64,000 nt of DNA. Origin: Tenrec ecaudatus. Taxonomy: Eukaryota > Chordata > Mammalia > Afrosoricida > Tenrecidae. Below are positions 45,801-57,424 of this stretch, piece by piece; positions within the stretch are counted from its first letter, which is position 1; each line of letters starts with the position of its first letter. Below the pieces are notes generated by a model. That model did no database searches, was not told the origin of the DNA, and worked only from the letters and a program-made list of their open reading frames with translations. Made by a program: the position numbers and the translations under genes. The stretch lies in NCBI RefSeq assembly GCF_050624435.1, contig NC_134542.1:13351497-13415496 (forward strand), in the 5' to 3' direction.

Positions 45801-46132
45801 GTTAGGCAGCCACAGTGGCCTTACTTAAAGGGATTATTCTAAATATGACTTTAAGTCAAGGTATCCAAACTGAAATATCTAGAGTCCATGAGGGTGAAGT
45901 GAAGATTAGACAAACAGACAAAGAGGATTGACCGGGAGCATAGCTAATCAAAGGAGGCATGGCCATGATTCAGTGTGGACCAGTGGTTTCCATCGCAGAA
46001 GATAATGCTACATTCATGTGGTCAGATCTTGAATTCTTCAAAAGACAGAAGAAATCAAGAGTGCTATCTGAAACATCCCAGTGTTAAAATGCTGGCAACT
46101 AAGTCAAATATTTCAGCTCACTTTACCCCACT

Positions 46133-46230
46133 GCCCCGAACCTACTGACTCATAGAAACGCTGTGTTGGGTTTCTCAGTCTGTAAACCTGCACATGCGCA
46201 CTTTATCACATCTTTGTGACCTTGAAGTTA
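46133..46230 (-). repeat. AfroSINE fragment
   Basis: A reversed scrap, 'cctactgactcatagaaacg' to 'ggtttctcagtctgtaaacc'. A 12-base C run follows at 46246-46257. Confidence 0.5.
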
Positions 46231-46300
46231 GAGCCTAATTGGTATCCCCCCCCCCCCGAGTTGCAGGGGTCCTTTAGCCTGCTCCTTTGGTTGTAAAACA

Positions 46301-46445
46301 AGAACCCTGGTGGTATGATGACTGAGGTCTGGGGTTCTAACCTATCAGCTACATCAACATGAGAGAGATTCCATCAGGACAATAGCCTTGGAAACTGTAA
46401 GGGGAAGTTCATCTCTGTCCTATTGGATTCCTATGATTCAGGGGC
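46301..46445 (+). repeat. AfroSINE, internally deleted
   Basis: A forward copy with 'aagaaccctggtggtatgat' at the head and 'ctctgtcctattggattcct' near the tail. The middle is altered. Confidence 0.65.
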
Positions 46446-46449
46446 TTTG

Positions 46450-47299
46450 TTTTGTTTTTATGAGCAAAAAAAATACGAAAAGCATTTGTTGGACCAAGTT
46501 GAGCCATAGATTGACAGTTTATTACTCTCTGGTAACATTTCCTTGGCGCTCCACCTTCATTCTGAATTTCCCTGCAAGCAACTACAGAGAACAACACTGC
46601 CCGCCTATAGCACATTACATCATGTTTGGCTGACCGGCGTGGAAAATGCTTTCATCTTTACCGTGAGTGTAAGGTTAAGAACTATATTTTAACTTAACTT
46701 GAAAAAATAGGCACTCCGGCTCCTGATTCAGAAAGGTTTCCACAGATAGCATGGGATGATAAGAAGTCAGGCTATTCTTTCTTGACTGTAAAACAATAAC
46801 AGAGGAATATGGTTATAAATATCTGACATCGAATTTAATTTTCAGCAACATTATGCAAGCAGGAGATGTGAATAATAAGGCATCAACATCGACAAATCTA
46901 TTTAGAAATCTGTTTGCAAACCAGGCAAGTGCTATCTCCTAGCCATTGAAGGATAGAGGTTGTGGGGAAGAGTCAGATGTTCCACATTTTCACCTTAACT
47001 GGGTCATGAATTATTTTCTGTGCTGACACAGTGCTTATTCAGTGCTTATTACAGGATGAGGCAAATGCCTGCGTGCATCCTATCAGAATGAGTTTTCACA
47101 GAGACCCAGGAAGCCCCAAATCATCTACCTGAATACATGTCACCTTTTGCCCAGGTTAAGAAAATGATTTCATTTATTTGAAGTAGCTTTTCCCTAACAG
47201 AGAGGCACAGCATGCAGAGACAGATACCTCGGCTATAATGTCACGAAACTTACTTCCAGGGAGAGATGGGTTGATCTGGTCAGTGCTCATTCCAGGAAA
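46450..47299. other. Unassigned sequence
   Basis: A possible MIR scrap lies at 47020-47095. Otherwise nothing was recognised. Confidence 0.4.
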
Positions 47300-47505
47300 G
47301 AATCCCTGGGGAGTACAAATAGTTAACACATTGAGCTGCTAAGCGAATGGTTGGTGGTTCAAATTCACACAAAGGTACCTTGGAAGAAAGTCTTGATCTG
47401 GTTCCAAAATCAGCCATGTGAGCCCTACGGATCAGAGTTCTTCCCTTATAAGCCTCACGACTATGGGGTGTTCATGGGTTGGAGTCAATTAGATGCCAAT
47501 GGGCA
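47300..47505 (+). repeat. AfroSINE, degenerate
   Basis: A forward copy, 'aaagaatccctggggagtac', 'gttaacacattgagctgcta' and 'ggttggagtcaattagatgc', with a rearranged middle. Confidence 0.7.
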
Positions 47506-47509
47506 TTTT

Positions 47510-48279
47510 CTCCAGAGAAGCAATTGAAGCAGGTGCCTACTGGCATCTGTCAACTGGGTGCTGTGTCATCATGTCTTCTTTCAGCAGCAACACAAGCTGG
47601 TAGCTACCTTGGTTCAGACCTCCTTGCTTGTTCATATTGTCTCCTGAAATTCCTGTCTACTTTGAAGAAGACACCTCTGCCGTCTTCTCCTGCTAAACCA
47701 TTCTGCAGTCTGTCTCAGCACCTGTCTCGCTGCTCAAGATAGTTGCACAATGTTTCAAAGTGTGTGACACAAACAGTAGGTATGCTTTCCACGAAAACAG
47801 TTCCATGCACGTGTAAGTGTGAGAAGGATTACCCACCGGGCTTTTCTCCCCCACAGATGTTTCCATTGGGCATCGGACACTTGAAACTCCGGGGAAGGTA
47901 GCCTTTTGCAGTGAGGAAGAGAGTTGAACTTTGTTCGATGCAGTGTTTCTCAGGGTGTTTTTGACATTGGTACTTTTATCTGGAACATCAATGAACTCTA
48001 TAAACCTCTGGAATGTTTTATATTGCAGGGAATATTTGTATAGGTAAAGGGGTGATTATTTGAGGCTGTCCAGCTTGGAAATAACAGGGTTAAGCCTGGC
48101 TTTAGAAAAACTTGCAATGAGAAAGATATTCAAAAGAAAATAGATGCAAGAACAGAAAATAATAGATGCCCTCCTACTATGACATTGTTGACTATTGAAT
48201 GTGCCATGAGCTATCAGAATCTGTCTTGGAAGAAGTATATATAGCCAGATTATTCCTGGAAAGCTAGGATCGAGAGAGT
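47510..48279. other. Unassigned sequence
   Basis: Nothing recognised. Frames at 47479-47742 and 48056-48319 have no domains. Confidence 0.4.
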
Positions 48280-48530
48280 TGGCCTCATGTACATTAGACA
48301 TGTCATTAGGAAGAGCCAAACCTATTAGAAGGACATCATGTTTGGTTGAGTAAAGGGCGGCAGCAAAAAAAGAGGAAAGCCCTCACTGAGATGGGTTGAC
48401 CGAGTGACCATTACCATGGGCTCACACGTAGCAACCAGTAGGCGATGACTGCGGGTCCGGCAGTGTGCTGTTCTGTTGTTCGTAGGATCACCCTAAGCTG
48501 GAACTAGCTGGAAGGGACCTGACAACAACC
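48280..48530 (+). repeat. RTE-tailed long AfroSINE
   Basis: A forward copy from 'ggcctcatgtacattagaca' through 'aaggacatcatgtttggttg' and 'gaggaaagccctcactgaga' to 'gaagggacctgacaacaacc'. Confidence 0.72.
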
Positions 48531-48534
48531 ATGT

Positions 48535-49573
48535 ACAAACATTCGGCTGGAGCGATGGATTGGCTATGGAGATGCGTGACAATAGGCATTCAGAATGAGA
48601 ACCGGGTTTCCCATTTTGTCCTCCAGGTGATGCTATTAACGATGCAGGAATGGAGGAGAGTATTTGGAAGGCACTGTGGTGCGCTTTTACGGTTCGCTTC
48701 TAAGTGCTCCCTTGCACAACCCTCTCTTTACAGCATTTGTCAAACGATTTCCTCTCAACTCTATGAAGGCAAATCGGATACTTGACTTCTCCGGCTACTC
48801 GAGGATCTGGATCTATTTGCAGAGTTCAGAAGGGTTCCAGTGGCTGCCAGTGTATCGCGGTAATCAAAAAATTGGTCTTGGTTAAACCAGGGTGGCAGAG
48901 ATCCTTAAAGTATTTGAGGGCCAGCTGAATGGCTGGAGGTTGGAGTCTGCAGCCTCAGAAGACAGGTCTGATGATCTCCATCTCAAAAGGCAGCTGTTAA
49001 AAATCCCTGGGGGACTCTGGACTGTACCATTCTGAGATCTTTGGGGTCGCCATGAATCAAAGCTGGTTCAAGGGAAATCCATAATAGTAAATCAGGCAGC
49101 TGGAAGTACAGCCTCTCAGACTGAAGTGGGGGGAAGGGGCACAACAGTAGAGCTTAGCAGGCATGGGACAGAGCAGGCCCCCGGCAGCTAATGAGCTCTG
49201 TTCAGGGCCCTGTGCTTGTATAAATCATGTCTGTTTCCTGTCCTACGTCATTTCTCTCCTGGCTCAAACGCAGGGAAGAGACGGTCTGGTGGATCCAGAT
49301 GTGGTTCAGGCATGGGCTATGAGAGGCGGATGAGGAGAGGAGATAATCGCTCAGGAAAAGTGAGGTGCCTTTACCCCAAGGCCACCGAGAGCAAGCCTCA
49401 GGACCATGTTAACTATGCCCCCTCTCCCGACGGACTCAAAGTGCAGGCTTCCAGACACAGACCCAGTGTTGGCAATGGACACATGAAATCTATCCAAAGA
49501 GCATAGTGGAATAAAATTAAACATCAGGCATTGCTTTAAAGGACTGTTTGCCCAGGGCTTGCTTCCTGGCTTA
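48535..49573. other. Unassigned sequence with a SINE scrap
   Basis: A short forward AfroSINE-like piece lies near 49000-49075 ('aaaaatccctgggggactct'). The rest, including the left flank of the polypyrimidine tract, is unassigned. Confidence 0.4.
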
Positions 49574-50221
49574 TCTCTCTCTCTCTCTCTCTCTCCTCTC
49601 TCCTCTCTCCTCTCTCCTCTCTCCTCTCTCCTCTCTCCTCTCTCCTCTCTCCTCTCTCCTCTCTCCTCTCTCCTCTCTCCTCTCTCCTCTCTCCTCTCTC
49701 CTCTCTCCTCTCTCCTCTCTCCTCTCTCCTCTCTCCTCTCTCCTCTCTCCTCTCTCCTCTCTCCTCTCTCCTCTCTCCTCTCTCCTCTCTCCTCTCTCCT
49801 CTCTCCTCTCTCCTCTCTCCTCTCTCCTCTCTCCTCTCTCCTCTCTCCTCTCTCCTCTCTCCTCTCTCCTCTCTCCTCTCTCCTCTCTCCTCTCTCCTCT
49901 CTCCTCTCCCTCTCCCCTCTCCCCTCTCCCCTCTCCCCTCTCCCCTCTCCCCTCTCCCCTCTCCCCTCTCCCCTCTCCCCTCTCCCCTCTCCCCTCTCCC
50001 CTCTCCCCTCTCCCCTCTCCCCTCTCCCCTCTCCCCTCTCCCCTCTCCCCTCTCCCCTCTCCCCTCTCCCCTCTCCCCTCTCCCCTCTCCCCTCTCCCCT
50101 CTCCCCTCTCCCCTCTCCCCTCTCCCCTCTCCCCTCTCCCCTCTCCCCTCTCCCCTCTCCCCTCTCCCCTCTCCCCTCTCCCCTCTCCCCTCTCCCCCTC
50201 TCCCCTCTCCCCTCTCCCCTC
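49574..50221. repeat. 648-bp polypyrimidine heptamer minisatellite
   Basis: An uninterrupted run of C and T on the + strand. It starts with a (CT)n stretch (49574 to about 49595), continues as about 44 copies of CTCTCCT (to about 49905), then switches sharply to about 45 copies of CTCTCCC (to 50221), with one extra C near 50190. The two unit types differ by one T-to-C change. The long frames on both strands here (234, 234 and about 250 codons of low-complexity repeat) are artefacts. Homopurine-homopyrimidine mirror repeats like this can form triplex (H-DNA) structures. Confidence 0.98.
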
Positions 50222-50224
50222 ATT

Positions 50225-50898
50225 GATGCACCAGGCAGAAGTAACTACCTAGGGAACATCTGAATTTTTCATACTGAATCAAGATAATTCCAGCAACGTA
50301 AGTGGGTATGAAAACAGGCTTCCTTTCTTTCCAGTGCTTTGTTTACAAACCATGTCAAGGACAGTGTCCTCTAGAGAGAAGGCCCAACTGCTTACTTACA
50401 CAGTGAAATCTAGCAACCAGCAGACGATGGCGGTCAAGTAACATCTGTCCGGGCACAGCATCTGAGCTTGCTGGCTGAGAGAAGGCCGCCCTGATGCCTG
50501 GTCACCTTTTGTTTCCAGTTCATTTGAAAAAAAGTGACGGCCTTTCTCTCAGACAATTCTTGGTCTCTCTGAAAATGCAGAACATGATTGTTTTATTTGA
50601 AAACCATTTTAAAAGATTAGAAAAAAACAAACATAAGCTATTAGAGATGAAAAACAAAAACAACTTTTAGGATCGAGAGTACCCGAGAGGCTCTTGTTTT
50701 GCCCAGGTCACTCAGCACATCAGGGAATGTATTTGTTCAGCATACAGTTGCTGATCTCCTCAGCCAGCACCAACACCCTCTCTGGTCTTCAGACTCGCAG
50801 CCACCTTGTCCCTTAACCTCTGTCTCTAAGGGCTAGGAAGTCAACTCGCCCGTCGCTCTGTCCCAGAGTTCCATAGTCTTGAGCCAGATAATGAGGCT
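50225..50898. other. Unassigned sequence
   Basis: Nothing recognised. Confidence 0.45.
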
Positions 50899-51084
50899 CA
50901 AGTCAACTCGCTGCCATCGAGTTAATGCCGACTCATAAGGAGCCTACAGGACAGGGTAGCAGTGCCCGTGAGTTTCCCAGACTGTACCTATTTAAGGGAG
51001 CATAGGAGCCCAGTCGTTCTCCCTTAGAGTGGCTGACCTTGTGCATCTCAGCCTAAGGTGTAACCGCTCTGCCACCAGGGCTCC
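50899..51084 (-). repeat. AfroSINE
   Basis: A reversed copy from 'caactcgctgccatcgagtt' to 'ccgctctgccaccagggctc'. Confidence 0.88.
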
Positions 51085-51089
51085 TGAGA

Positions 51090-52077
51090 TGAGGAGTGGG
51101 CACGCCATAGTCTGAGTGTTACCCCTCTGAGTCTGTGCCACTGTCTCAGATGTCTGCTCTCTCAGCAGCCCTCCCCCACCCCCACTTCAGCCCCCGCCGC
51201 TCTTCCAAATGACCCTGCTGGAATGATTTGTTCTCGAATGTGGGCCCTGAATTGCTTTCTCACTGTGATCACAGAGGCACTCTGCCTGAATATAAATAAA
51301 TGAATAATAATCATAATAATTAATGATAAAGAGACTGGTCAATAGCAGACTGTATTCACTAGTTATGGGTGATAAGGAAGGCCCACAGATTCAAACCTTG
51401 TTTCAGAAGACAGGGCCCTTTGTGCTACCCCAAGCAAAAAGAATGCCAATTTTCAACGCTGCTACAAAGACTGATGCAATCTAGGTAACAGATCTCCTTT
51501 CCAAATGATGACACCTTGCCTGTTTCAGTGTCTCCTTGTCAGTATACTGCAGTGACTTTCGGTGGCCTTGGAGAGGGATGGCGGGGCACAAAGGAGCGAC
51601 CGTGGAAAACGAGATGGCAATACCTTTCCCCTGTTCACCAGATCTAATGAGTGCCTGCGATGTTGGCGTTTGCCGCCTGCCGGGAGGAGACCCGACAGAT
51701 ACAGACTGTACCGTTGGGTGCTCTGGTTATTGACAGGCTTGCTTCGGCAGGAAAGGAACCATGAAAAGATTTAAAAGAAAAAAAAGTATGATATTGGCTA
51801 GATCTTAGCTTTCTTCACTTCCTTGGCATTTGGGTCTTTTGTGTGGGATGAAGGCCTATGACAGAAATAGGAAAATTGGCGGCTTTTGTTGATGTGCACA
51901 CCCGGGATTTAAAATGGAACCGCCGGTGTCGCAAGACACAGTGAGCACAAAGAAGTCACTTGTGGTGGGATCGCATGTGTCCAGGAGGAGGGACCGTTTA
52001 ACCTCATTATCCTCATCCAAGCCAAGAGGGTCTTCTCTCTGGCTTTCCCGGGGAGGACTTCCTGTCCCTGGTGTAGC
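51090..52077. other. Unassigned sequence, locally CpG-containing
   Basis: The part at 51540-51740 has more CpG than its surroundings and two overlapping frames (51536-51733 and 51562-51774) rich in Arg, Cys and Gly. The upstream 'ttgcctgtttcag' would be a passable acceptor at about 51530, but no matching donor or conserved domain was found. Confidence 0.4.
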
Positions 52078-52255
52078 AGCCTTGGTGGTGCAATGGTTAA
52101 GTGATTTGCTAGTAACTGTTCAGACTCATAAGTTACTCAAAGGGAGAGAGATTTCGTTGATCTGTTTCCATAAAAATGACATCCTTGGAATGCCTACGGG
52201 GTGGTCCTGCTGTGTCCTTCAGGGTCGCTGTGAGTCAGACTCACCTCAGCCACTC
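52078..52255 (+). repeat. AfroSINE
   Basis: The forward copy contains 'agccttggtggtgcaatggt', 'ccttcagggtcgctgtgagt' and a decayed middle. Confidence 0.75.
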
Positions 52256-52364
52256 TGGGTTTAGTTTCTGTGTCTTTATATCCTAATCATGGCTGCTTCC
52301 AGAGCAACTGTGATCTCTTTTGGTGCATCCATCTTCCCCCTCATGATGGTCCCCCAGCAACCAT

Positions 52365-52480
52365 CTCTCTACTGCCGTCACATCAGATTCTGACTTACAG
52401 CGACCCTACTGGACAGAACAGAGCTGCTCCAGAGAGCATCTGAGACTGTAATGTTTACGGGATCAGTACCTCCCAACCAG
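52365..52480 (-). repeat. AfroSINE fragment
   Basis: A reversed 3' half, 'ctactgccgtcacatcagat' to 'catctgagactgtaatgttt'. Confidence 0.7.
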
Positions 52481-52527
52481 GACCTTTCTGGACCCTCTTA
52501 CAATATGCAGATTATCTCACTCTCAAA

Positions 52528-52770
52528 CTCACTACCGTCACGTCTGCGCTAACTTATAGTGACCCCATCGGGCAGAGGAAAATTGTTGCTGTTAATTTCT
52601 GATGCATAAATCTTCATAAGAGAAAATAGTATCTTCTTCTTTTGGAACAGTAGAAGCCCTGTTTATGATCCCCTCTTTGACAAATTTGCTTCATAGCTTA
52701 CCGGCACCATTCTTTAATCAGCTTGTTGTGAGAGGCCATCGAGTCTGTTCCGACTCATACCAACTCTGAC
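52528..52770 (-). repeat. AfroSINE fragments
   Basis: One reversed piece lies at 52528-52660 ('ctaccgtcacgtctgcgcta', 'atcttcataagagaaaatag'). Another short 3' piece lies at 52735-52770 ('gccatcgagtctgttccgac'). Confidence 0.6.
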
Positions 52771-53063
52771 AGCACACTCATTTAAAAAAAAATTTTTTTT
52801 GCACACTCATTTTTAAAACCATTTTTCCTAATGTCTAACTGAATACCTCATTTCCTTGTTTTGTGGCTTCCTCCCTTTTCTCTGAAAAAAAAATTCACAT
52901 GACTAGTGGGGAAAAATTGAGCTCAATTATAATCTATATTTAGTCATGAACTATAGACATAGTCGTTATAAATAGTTAGCATTTCATGACACAATATATA
53001 CGTAAGACAAGGTTCATGGTTAAATACAAATATGTAAGACCATCATTTGCTCTTCGTTACATT

Positions 53064-53205
53064 GTTCAGTTATGTATTGAGAGCTTGTGGGGTACCTGGC
53101 GCTGCTTTAGTCACTGAAAACACAGTAAACAAAGCAAATGAAAATCTCCCATGATGCATAGTCTAGTTAAGGGAGGCAGACTCCAAGTTACATAAAGAGT
53201 AAAAT
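53064..53205 (+). repeat. Ancient L2/MIR-like repeat
   Basis: 'ggggtacctggcgctgcttt', 'agtcactgaaaacacagtaa' and 'acaaagcaaatgaaaatctc' reproduce the common mammalian order 'gccaggcactg...gatacagcagtgaacaaaac...'. Confidence 0.55.
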
Positions 53206-53230
53206 CCAGAGTGTGTCCTTTGGTCCTAAA

Positions 53231-53442
53231 AGGAGCCCTAGTGGCATAGCGAGTTATGCATGGAGCTGCTAGTCACAAGGTCAGCAGTTCAAAACCACCA
53301 GTCACTCCTTGCGATAAAGATGAGGCTGTCTTCTCCTATAAAGGTTACGGTCTCAGAACCCCAAAGGGGTAGTTCTGTGCTGCCCTGCATGATCACTGAG
53401 TCAGAATGGACTGGATAGCAATGTGTTGGGTTGGGTTTGGGG
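53231..53442 (+). repeat. AfroSINE, well preserved
   Basis: A forward copy from 'aggagccctagtggcatagc' through 'cacaaggtcagcagttcaaa' to 'agaatggactggatagcaat'. Confidence 0.9.
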
Positions 53443-53444
53443 AT

Positions 53445-55119
53445 GGTGGCGACGCCTTTTGGAGACAACACAGAAAAGAGCCTTGAAATGGATTTCAAGG
53501 GATAATCGCAGCTTCAAAACCTCCACAGCACCAGCGAGCAAAGAGCTGGCAATCTGCTTATGAAAAATATTACGCATTTATGCCCCATGAAGTATAGCAG
53601 AAGATTTACCGTCTGACGGAGAACTGGAAGTTGCATTTTGACCGTCCCTCTGTCATTCCTGACACTGCTCTAGCGACTGGTCCCCTGATGAGCTGCTGTC
53701 TACCGTGTAGGGCCCAAATTCTTGCTTTCCTGAAAAGCCACCTCTGATTACATAGGTCGTGGATGTTTTGATCCTTCTTTGTCCACCTGGTGAGATGTGG
53801 GGCAGAGAGCAAGAGGTTAACTTTTCCTTTAATTGGAGACCTTGAGTGCACAAGCAAAGGTCAAGAAATCCGGCAATTAATTCTCTGCAAAACACAAAGG
53901 AGCTCTTGATTGAAAAGCCAAGACCCTTCCATTACTCTCTGATTTCCACAATGAAGGGCATTAAACACTTAAATCAAAGTATTATGTTAGCCTCCTCTCC
54001 TCTTGATACAAGCTTGAGAGCACAAATGCATTTTGTTGCCATTAAAAATATGTTTCGTGGGGCTGGCTGGCTGCGGCGCTTCTTCCTAAGCTAAGTCTGA
54101 TCTATTAGGAAGCAACTGTGGATCAGAAAAGCTGGTTGCAGGCGTGCTCCGGGTTTGGCCTTTCCACAGCAATTTGTTTCCGCATCAAAATTGCGTAGCT
54201 AAAATGCGCCGTTGTTCTCAGTTTGTAAAAACACCTTCTTTCGCCATAAAAAGAACCACCACCAGAAGGAAACATAGGTAATGCTGAGGTTATATAATTC
54301 AGCTAATACTTCCATTCAAGTGTCCCTGATTTAGAAGACTCTGGCCTCCCCCGTAAACCTGCAAGCAACGTGATTTCCAGGGTAATTATTAAACAGTGGG
54401 TGACATTTATATTGAAAACAAGGTAATTAGGGCTTGGAATGAATACAGGAGGGCAATTTTAGGTGCATGTTTTATTTGGAAAGAAGTAACTCGGGTCTGT
54501 AGTTAACTTTGCCAGCATTTAGAAGGTGGGATGGAATCCAAGCCAGCAAACAGAGAGAATCCCTTTGTCTCTGGGATACTGACTGTTGAGGATAGTACCT
54601 GGGTGATAGTGATAATGGCACTCAGGGAGGCTGTAATTTTCTGTGGGTCTCGTGAGGTCATTTGTAGAAGTGATCTGCCTCAGCCTCAATGGCCTTTTGG
54701 TCTTCTTTGAAAGAACAATCATTTTTATGGCTTTTGGTTTGATTTTCTATATTTTTCTGGAAAACATGTAACTATATTCTCTGTGAAGAATTAGCTCTGT
54801 GGCTTTTAGAAAATAATGGGTCGTCCTGATGGAGGTGTTGGTATGAAACAGAAACGTGGGGTATTTGTCATCATCACTGAGATCCTTGGCTCTGGGAAGG
54901 AAGACCAAGGGTTGTGAGCTGAAGCTTGACTTCCCTAAATATGCTACTGTTCTTCTCGGGGATTTCCTGTTTTAGAAGAGACTGCGTTGAAGTTAGAATT
55001 ATTAGGAATACATCCCATTTCTTGAAGATGGTTGGATGCTTGGACCATAAAGCAGAAAAAACTTTAGGTTGAGCCCTAATTACCTCCATGTTGTTGCCAG
55101 ATGCTATTGAGTTGATCTA
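53445..55119. other. Repeat-poor single-copy region
   Basis: No transposon was recognised over 1.6 kb. The composition around 53830-54300 looks even and complex, as in conserved non-coding elements, but conservation cannot be judged here. Confidence 0.4.
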
Positions 55120-55320
55120 CAGGAGAAAGCTAAGATGCACTCCTTCTGTTAAGAGCTACAGTCTCAGAAACACACAAGAGCAGTTCTAGCCTGTCCTGTA
55201 GTCTCACTGTGTATCGGAAACCACTCCACGGCAGGGAATTGAGTTTTTTAGTTGATACTGACTTACAGAAAAACCCTTCGGCAGAGTAGAATTGCCCATA
55301 GAGTTTGATTTCAGGAATCT
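55120..55320. repeat. AfroSINE fragments in inverted arrangement
   Basis: A forward 3' half (55120-55245: 'ttaagagctacagtctcaga', 'ctagcctgtcctgtagtctc') abuts a reversed 3' half (55245-55320: 'gttgatactgacttacagaa', 'ggcagagtagaattgcccat'). Together they form a tail-to-tail inverted pair. Confidence 0.65.
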
Positions 55321-55324
55321 AAGC

Positions 55325-56305
55325 ATACTCTCTATGAGGGCAAGACGTTTCATGGTGCTTATCAATGGTCAGAAATAATTTAGTGGAAGCTGAATCTACG
55401 TGGACACCAAATGAAGGATTTAGGACTTCCACTCTGAACAGCCTCCCACACCTAGTGCTCAGACATTAAGCTCTAATACAGATAGGATTTAGTGACCAAT
55501 ATTAAAGTCCATTTTGTTGTAGATGGGCTCACTCATCTTTATCAGAATTAGTCCCATACCCTCCTCTTGCACCCCCGCCCTCATAACATCCTGATTATAT
55601 AAGAATTTCCACCTCCTAGGGTCTAGTTAACTTCAAGAATATAAGCAAATATCATTAGAAATGTACACGTGCAAAGGGCTTTGAGTAGAATATTATAAAT
55701 TCTTAAACAGTAAAGATAATGTGTGTTTGTATTGTGCGCACGCACACACACACACACACACACAACTGCTGGGCGTCCATATTTACTGTTTCCAGTCCTA
55801 ACTGTCTCCCTCCATGTAATTCAACCCACATGGCATTATTTATTTTCCAGCAGGTTTCTAAATATTTTATACTAAAAGGAGGGCTCTTTGCATTTAGGGG
55901 GCAGTGACTGACAGGGAAATCTATGGTGCTCCTCAGATATTATCCCCCGAAAGCCCTGCCTTTAGAAAGGGGGGCTCCAATGGGCTTACTTCAATTCCCC
56001 TAGATGGTCTTGTCCGTGGGAACTTGGCGCTGTTCAGTTGGGTTGACCTTTCTAACAGGAAGTAGTCAGCCTCAGGGCCACTAACTTTCAGAACTCTTCC
56101 GCAGGGGGCAGGTTCAGGAGAAGCCACAGTGGCGGAGGAAGTAGCTACTTGTGTTCTTCCTTTACAGAAGGTGCATCGTGGTGAGCTAAACGCAGAGATG
56201 CACTGTGGGTCGCCGTCCTCTGAATTCTCCTCCTGGAGGAGTGCGTGACTGGTCAGCAAACGTACCTGTTAGGAGAGGGCAAGTGATTGGACCCAAAAGA
56301 CCAAA
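55325..56305. other. Unassigned sequence
   Basis: Contains the (CA)n run at 55742-55764. The 108-codon minus-strand frame at 55933-56259 has no recognised domain. Confidence 0.4.
55742..55764. repeat. (CA)n microsatellite
   Basis: About 11 units. Confidence 0.95.
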
Positions 56306-56309
56306 TGAG

Positions 56310-56645
56310 TTGTTGTTAGTTGCCACTGAGTCAGTTCAGGCCCATGGCAACCCCGTGCACAACAGAACACAACACTGCCGGGTCCTGAGCCATCCTCACA
56401 ATTGTTGCAGCTACTGTGTCAGTCCATCTCCTTGAGGCTCTTCCTCTCTTCTGCTGCCCCTCCTCTGTACCACACATGCTGGCCTTCTCAGGGGCTGGCC
56501 TCTGCTGACACCATGTCCAAAGTATCTAAGACATATCTTGCCATCCTTGCCTCTTCGGAGCACTCTGAGCGTACTTCTTCCAAGACAGATCTGTTTATCC
56601 TTTGAGCAGTCACGGTATTTTGCAGTCTTCTTGGCTAGTACCACC
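56310..56645 (-). repeat. RTE-tailed long AfroSINE, fullest copy
   Basis: A reversed copy from 'gttgttgttagttgccactg' through 'aacacaacactgccgggtcc', 'gtcagtccatctccttgagg', 'catgtccaaagtatctaaga' and 'cgtacttcttccaagacaga' to about 'cttggctagtaccaccgttc'. It is the most complete member of the seven in the window and can serve as the reference for the rest. Confidence 0.82.
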
Positions 56646-56649
56646 GTTC

Positions 56650-57124
56650 AAATGGGTTATGAATACTTTATGAATTATGACCACCGCAAATGCCGAAGAG
56701 CTAACAGATGAAATGAACTGGAATACAGATGGATGGACAACCGAGGGGGTGCGTAGAGACAGGTGTAAATGAGCAGGAAATGCCTAGCAATAGGAAGTCA
56801 CATAAAGTAGAAAGAGGGGGTTTAAATATGATGCTGTTGTGCTTTTCTAAATTTTAACCACTGTGTATTCAGTTAACTCTAAATCCATCCAGTACTTTTG
56901 GGGGTATTTTTTTTTTCAGTTGAGTGAGTTCAAGGCCATTGTCAAAGAAAGTCAACTTTCTGCTCTCTGGTTTCTTAGTTGTAGAGAGGATACCCTCTGT
57001 GTACCTTTTCTAGAGTCAATGATAATTTTATGAGAGGGCATTCATGAATTTTACAATTGGTATGACTCAGTTCTATGGAAAAGTAAATAAGTTAGCACAA
57101 CCTAAGATTAGTTGTATACTTTTA
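56650..57124. other. Unassigned sequence
   Basis: Nothing recognised. Confidence 0.4.
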
Positions 57125-57420
57125 ATCGTGCTGGGTAACAAATGACCAGAAATAGTGATATAAATAATACACATATTTATTACTTAGCAGTTCAGACATA
57201 TGGCCACAATATGGCTGAATCGTAGCCAAGCAGAAGTAAATTTGTCAGCAGGTATTGTCATCTTGTATGAAGCTACGGGTGCTTTCTAAACCTCGCATAA
57301 TAGCTGTCTGCAGGATTCAGCTCAGTGTAGCTGTGGAAATGATACTGAGGGATTGGTGACTGTCAGCTCCGGGCCACCATCCACTTCCAGAGACTGTCTG
57401 CAGCTTCCTGCCATGTGGTG
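57125..57420 (+). repeat. Ancient LTR-like mammalian repeat
   Basis: 'ctgggtaacaaatgaccaga', 'acatatttattacttagcag' and 'gtctgcaggattcagctcag' follow the order of a widespread old mammalian repeat ('tgcataacaaattacc...tttattatctcacagtt...gcaggattcagttc'). It may extend to about 57560. The family was not assigned. Confidence 0.4.
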
Positions 57421-57424
57421 TCCT

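Noticed and set aside
49351..50263. Long frames of 234-290 codons on both strands
   Set aside because: They are translations of the heptamer satellite. Every frame of such a tract is open because it lacks stop codons.
51530..51774. Possible exon after 'ttgcctgtttcag'
   Set aside because: The acceptor is plausible but no consensus donor closes the frame. The peptide has no recognisable domain, and two frames are equally open.
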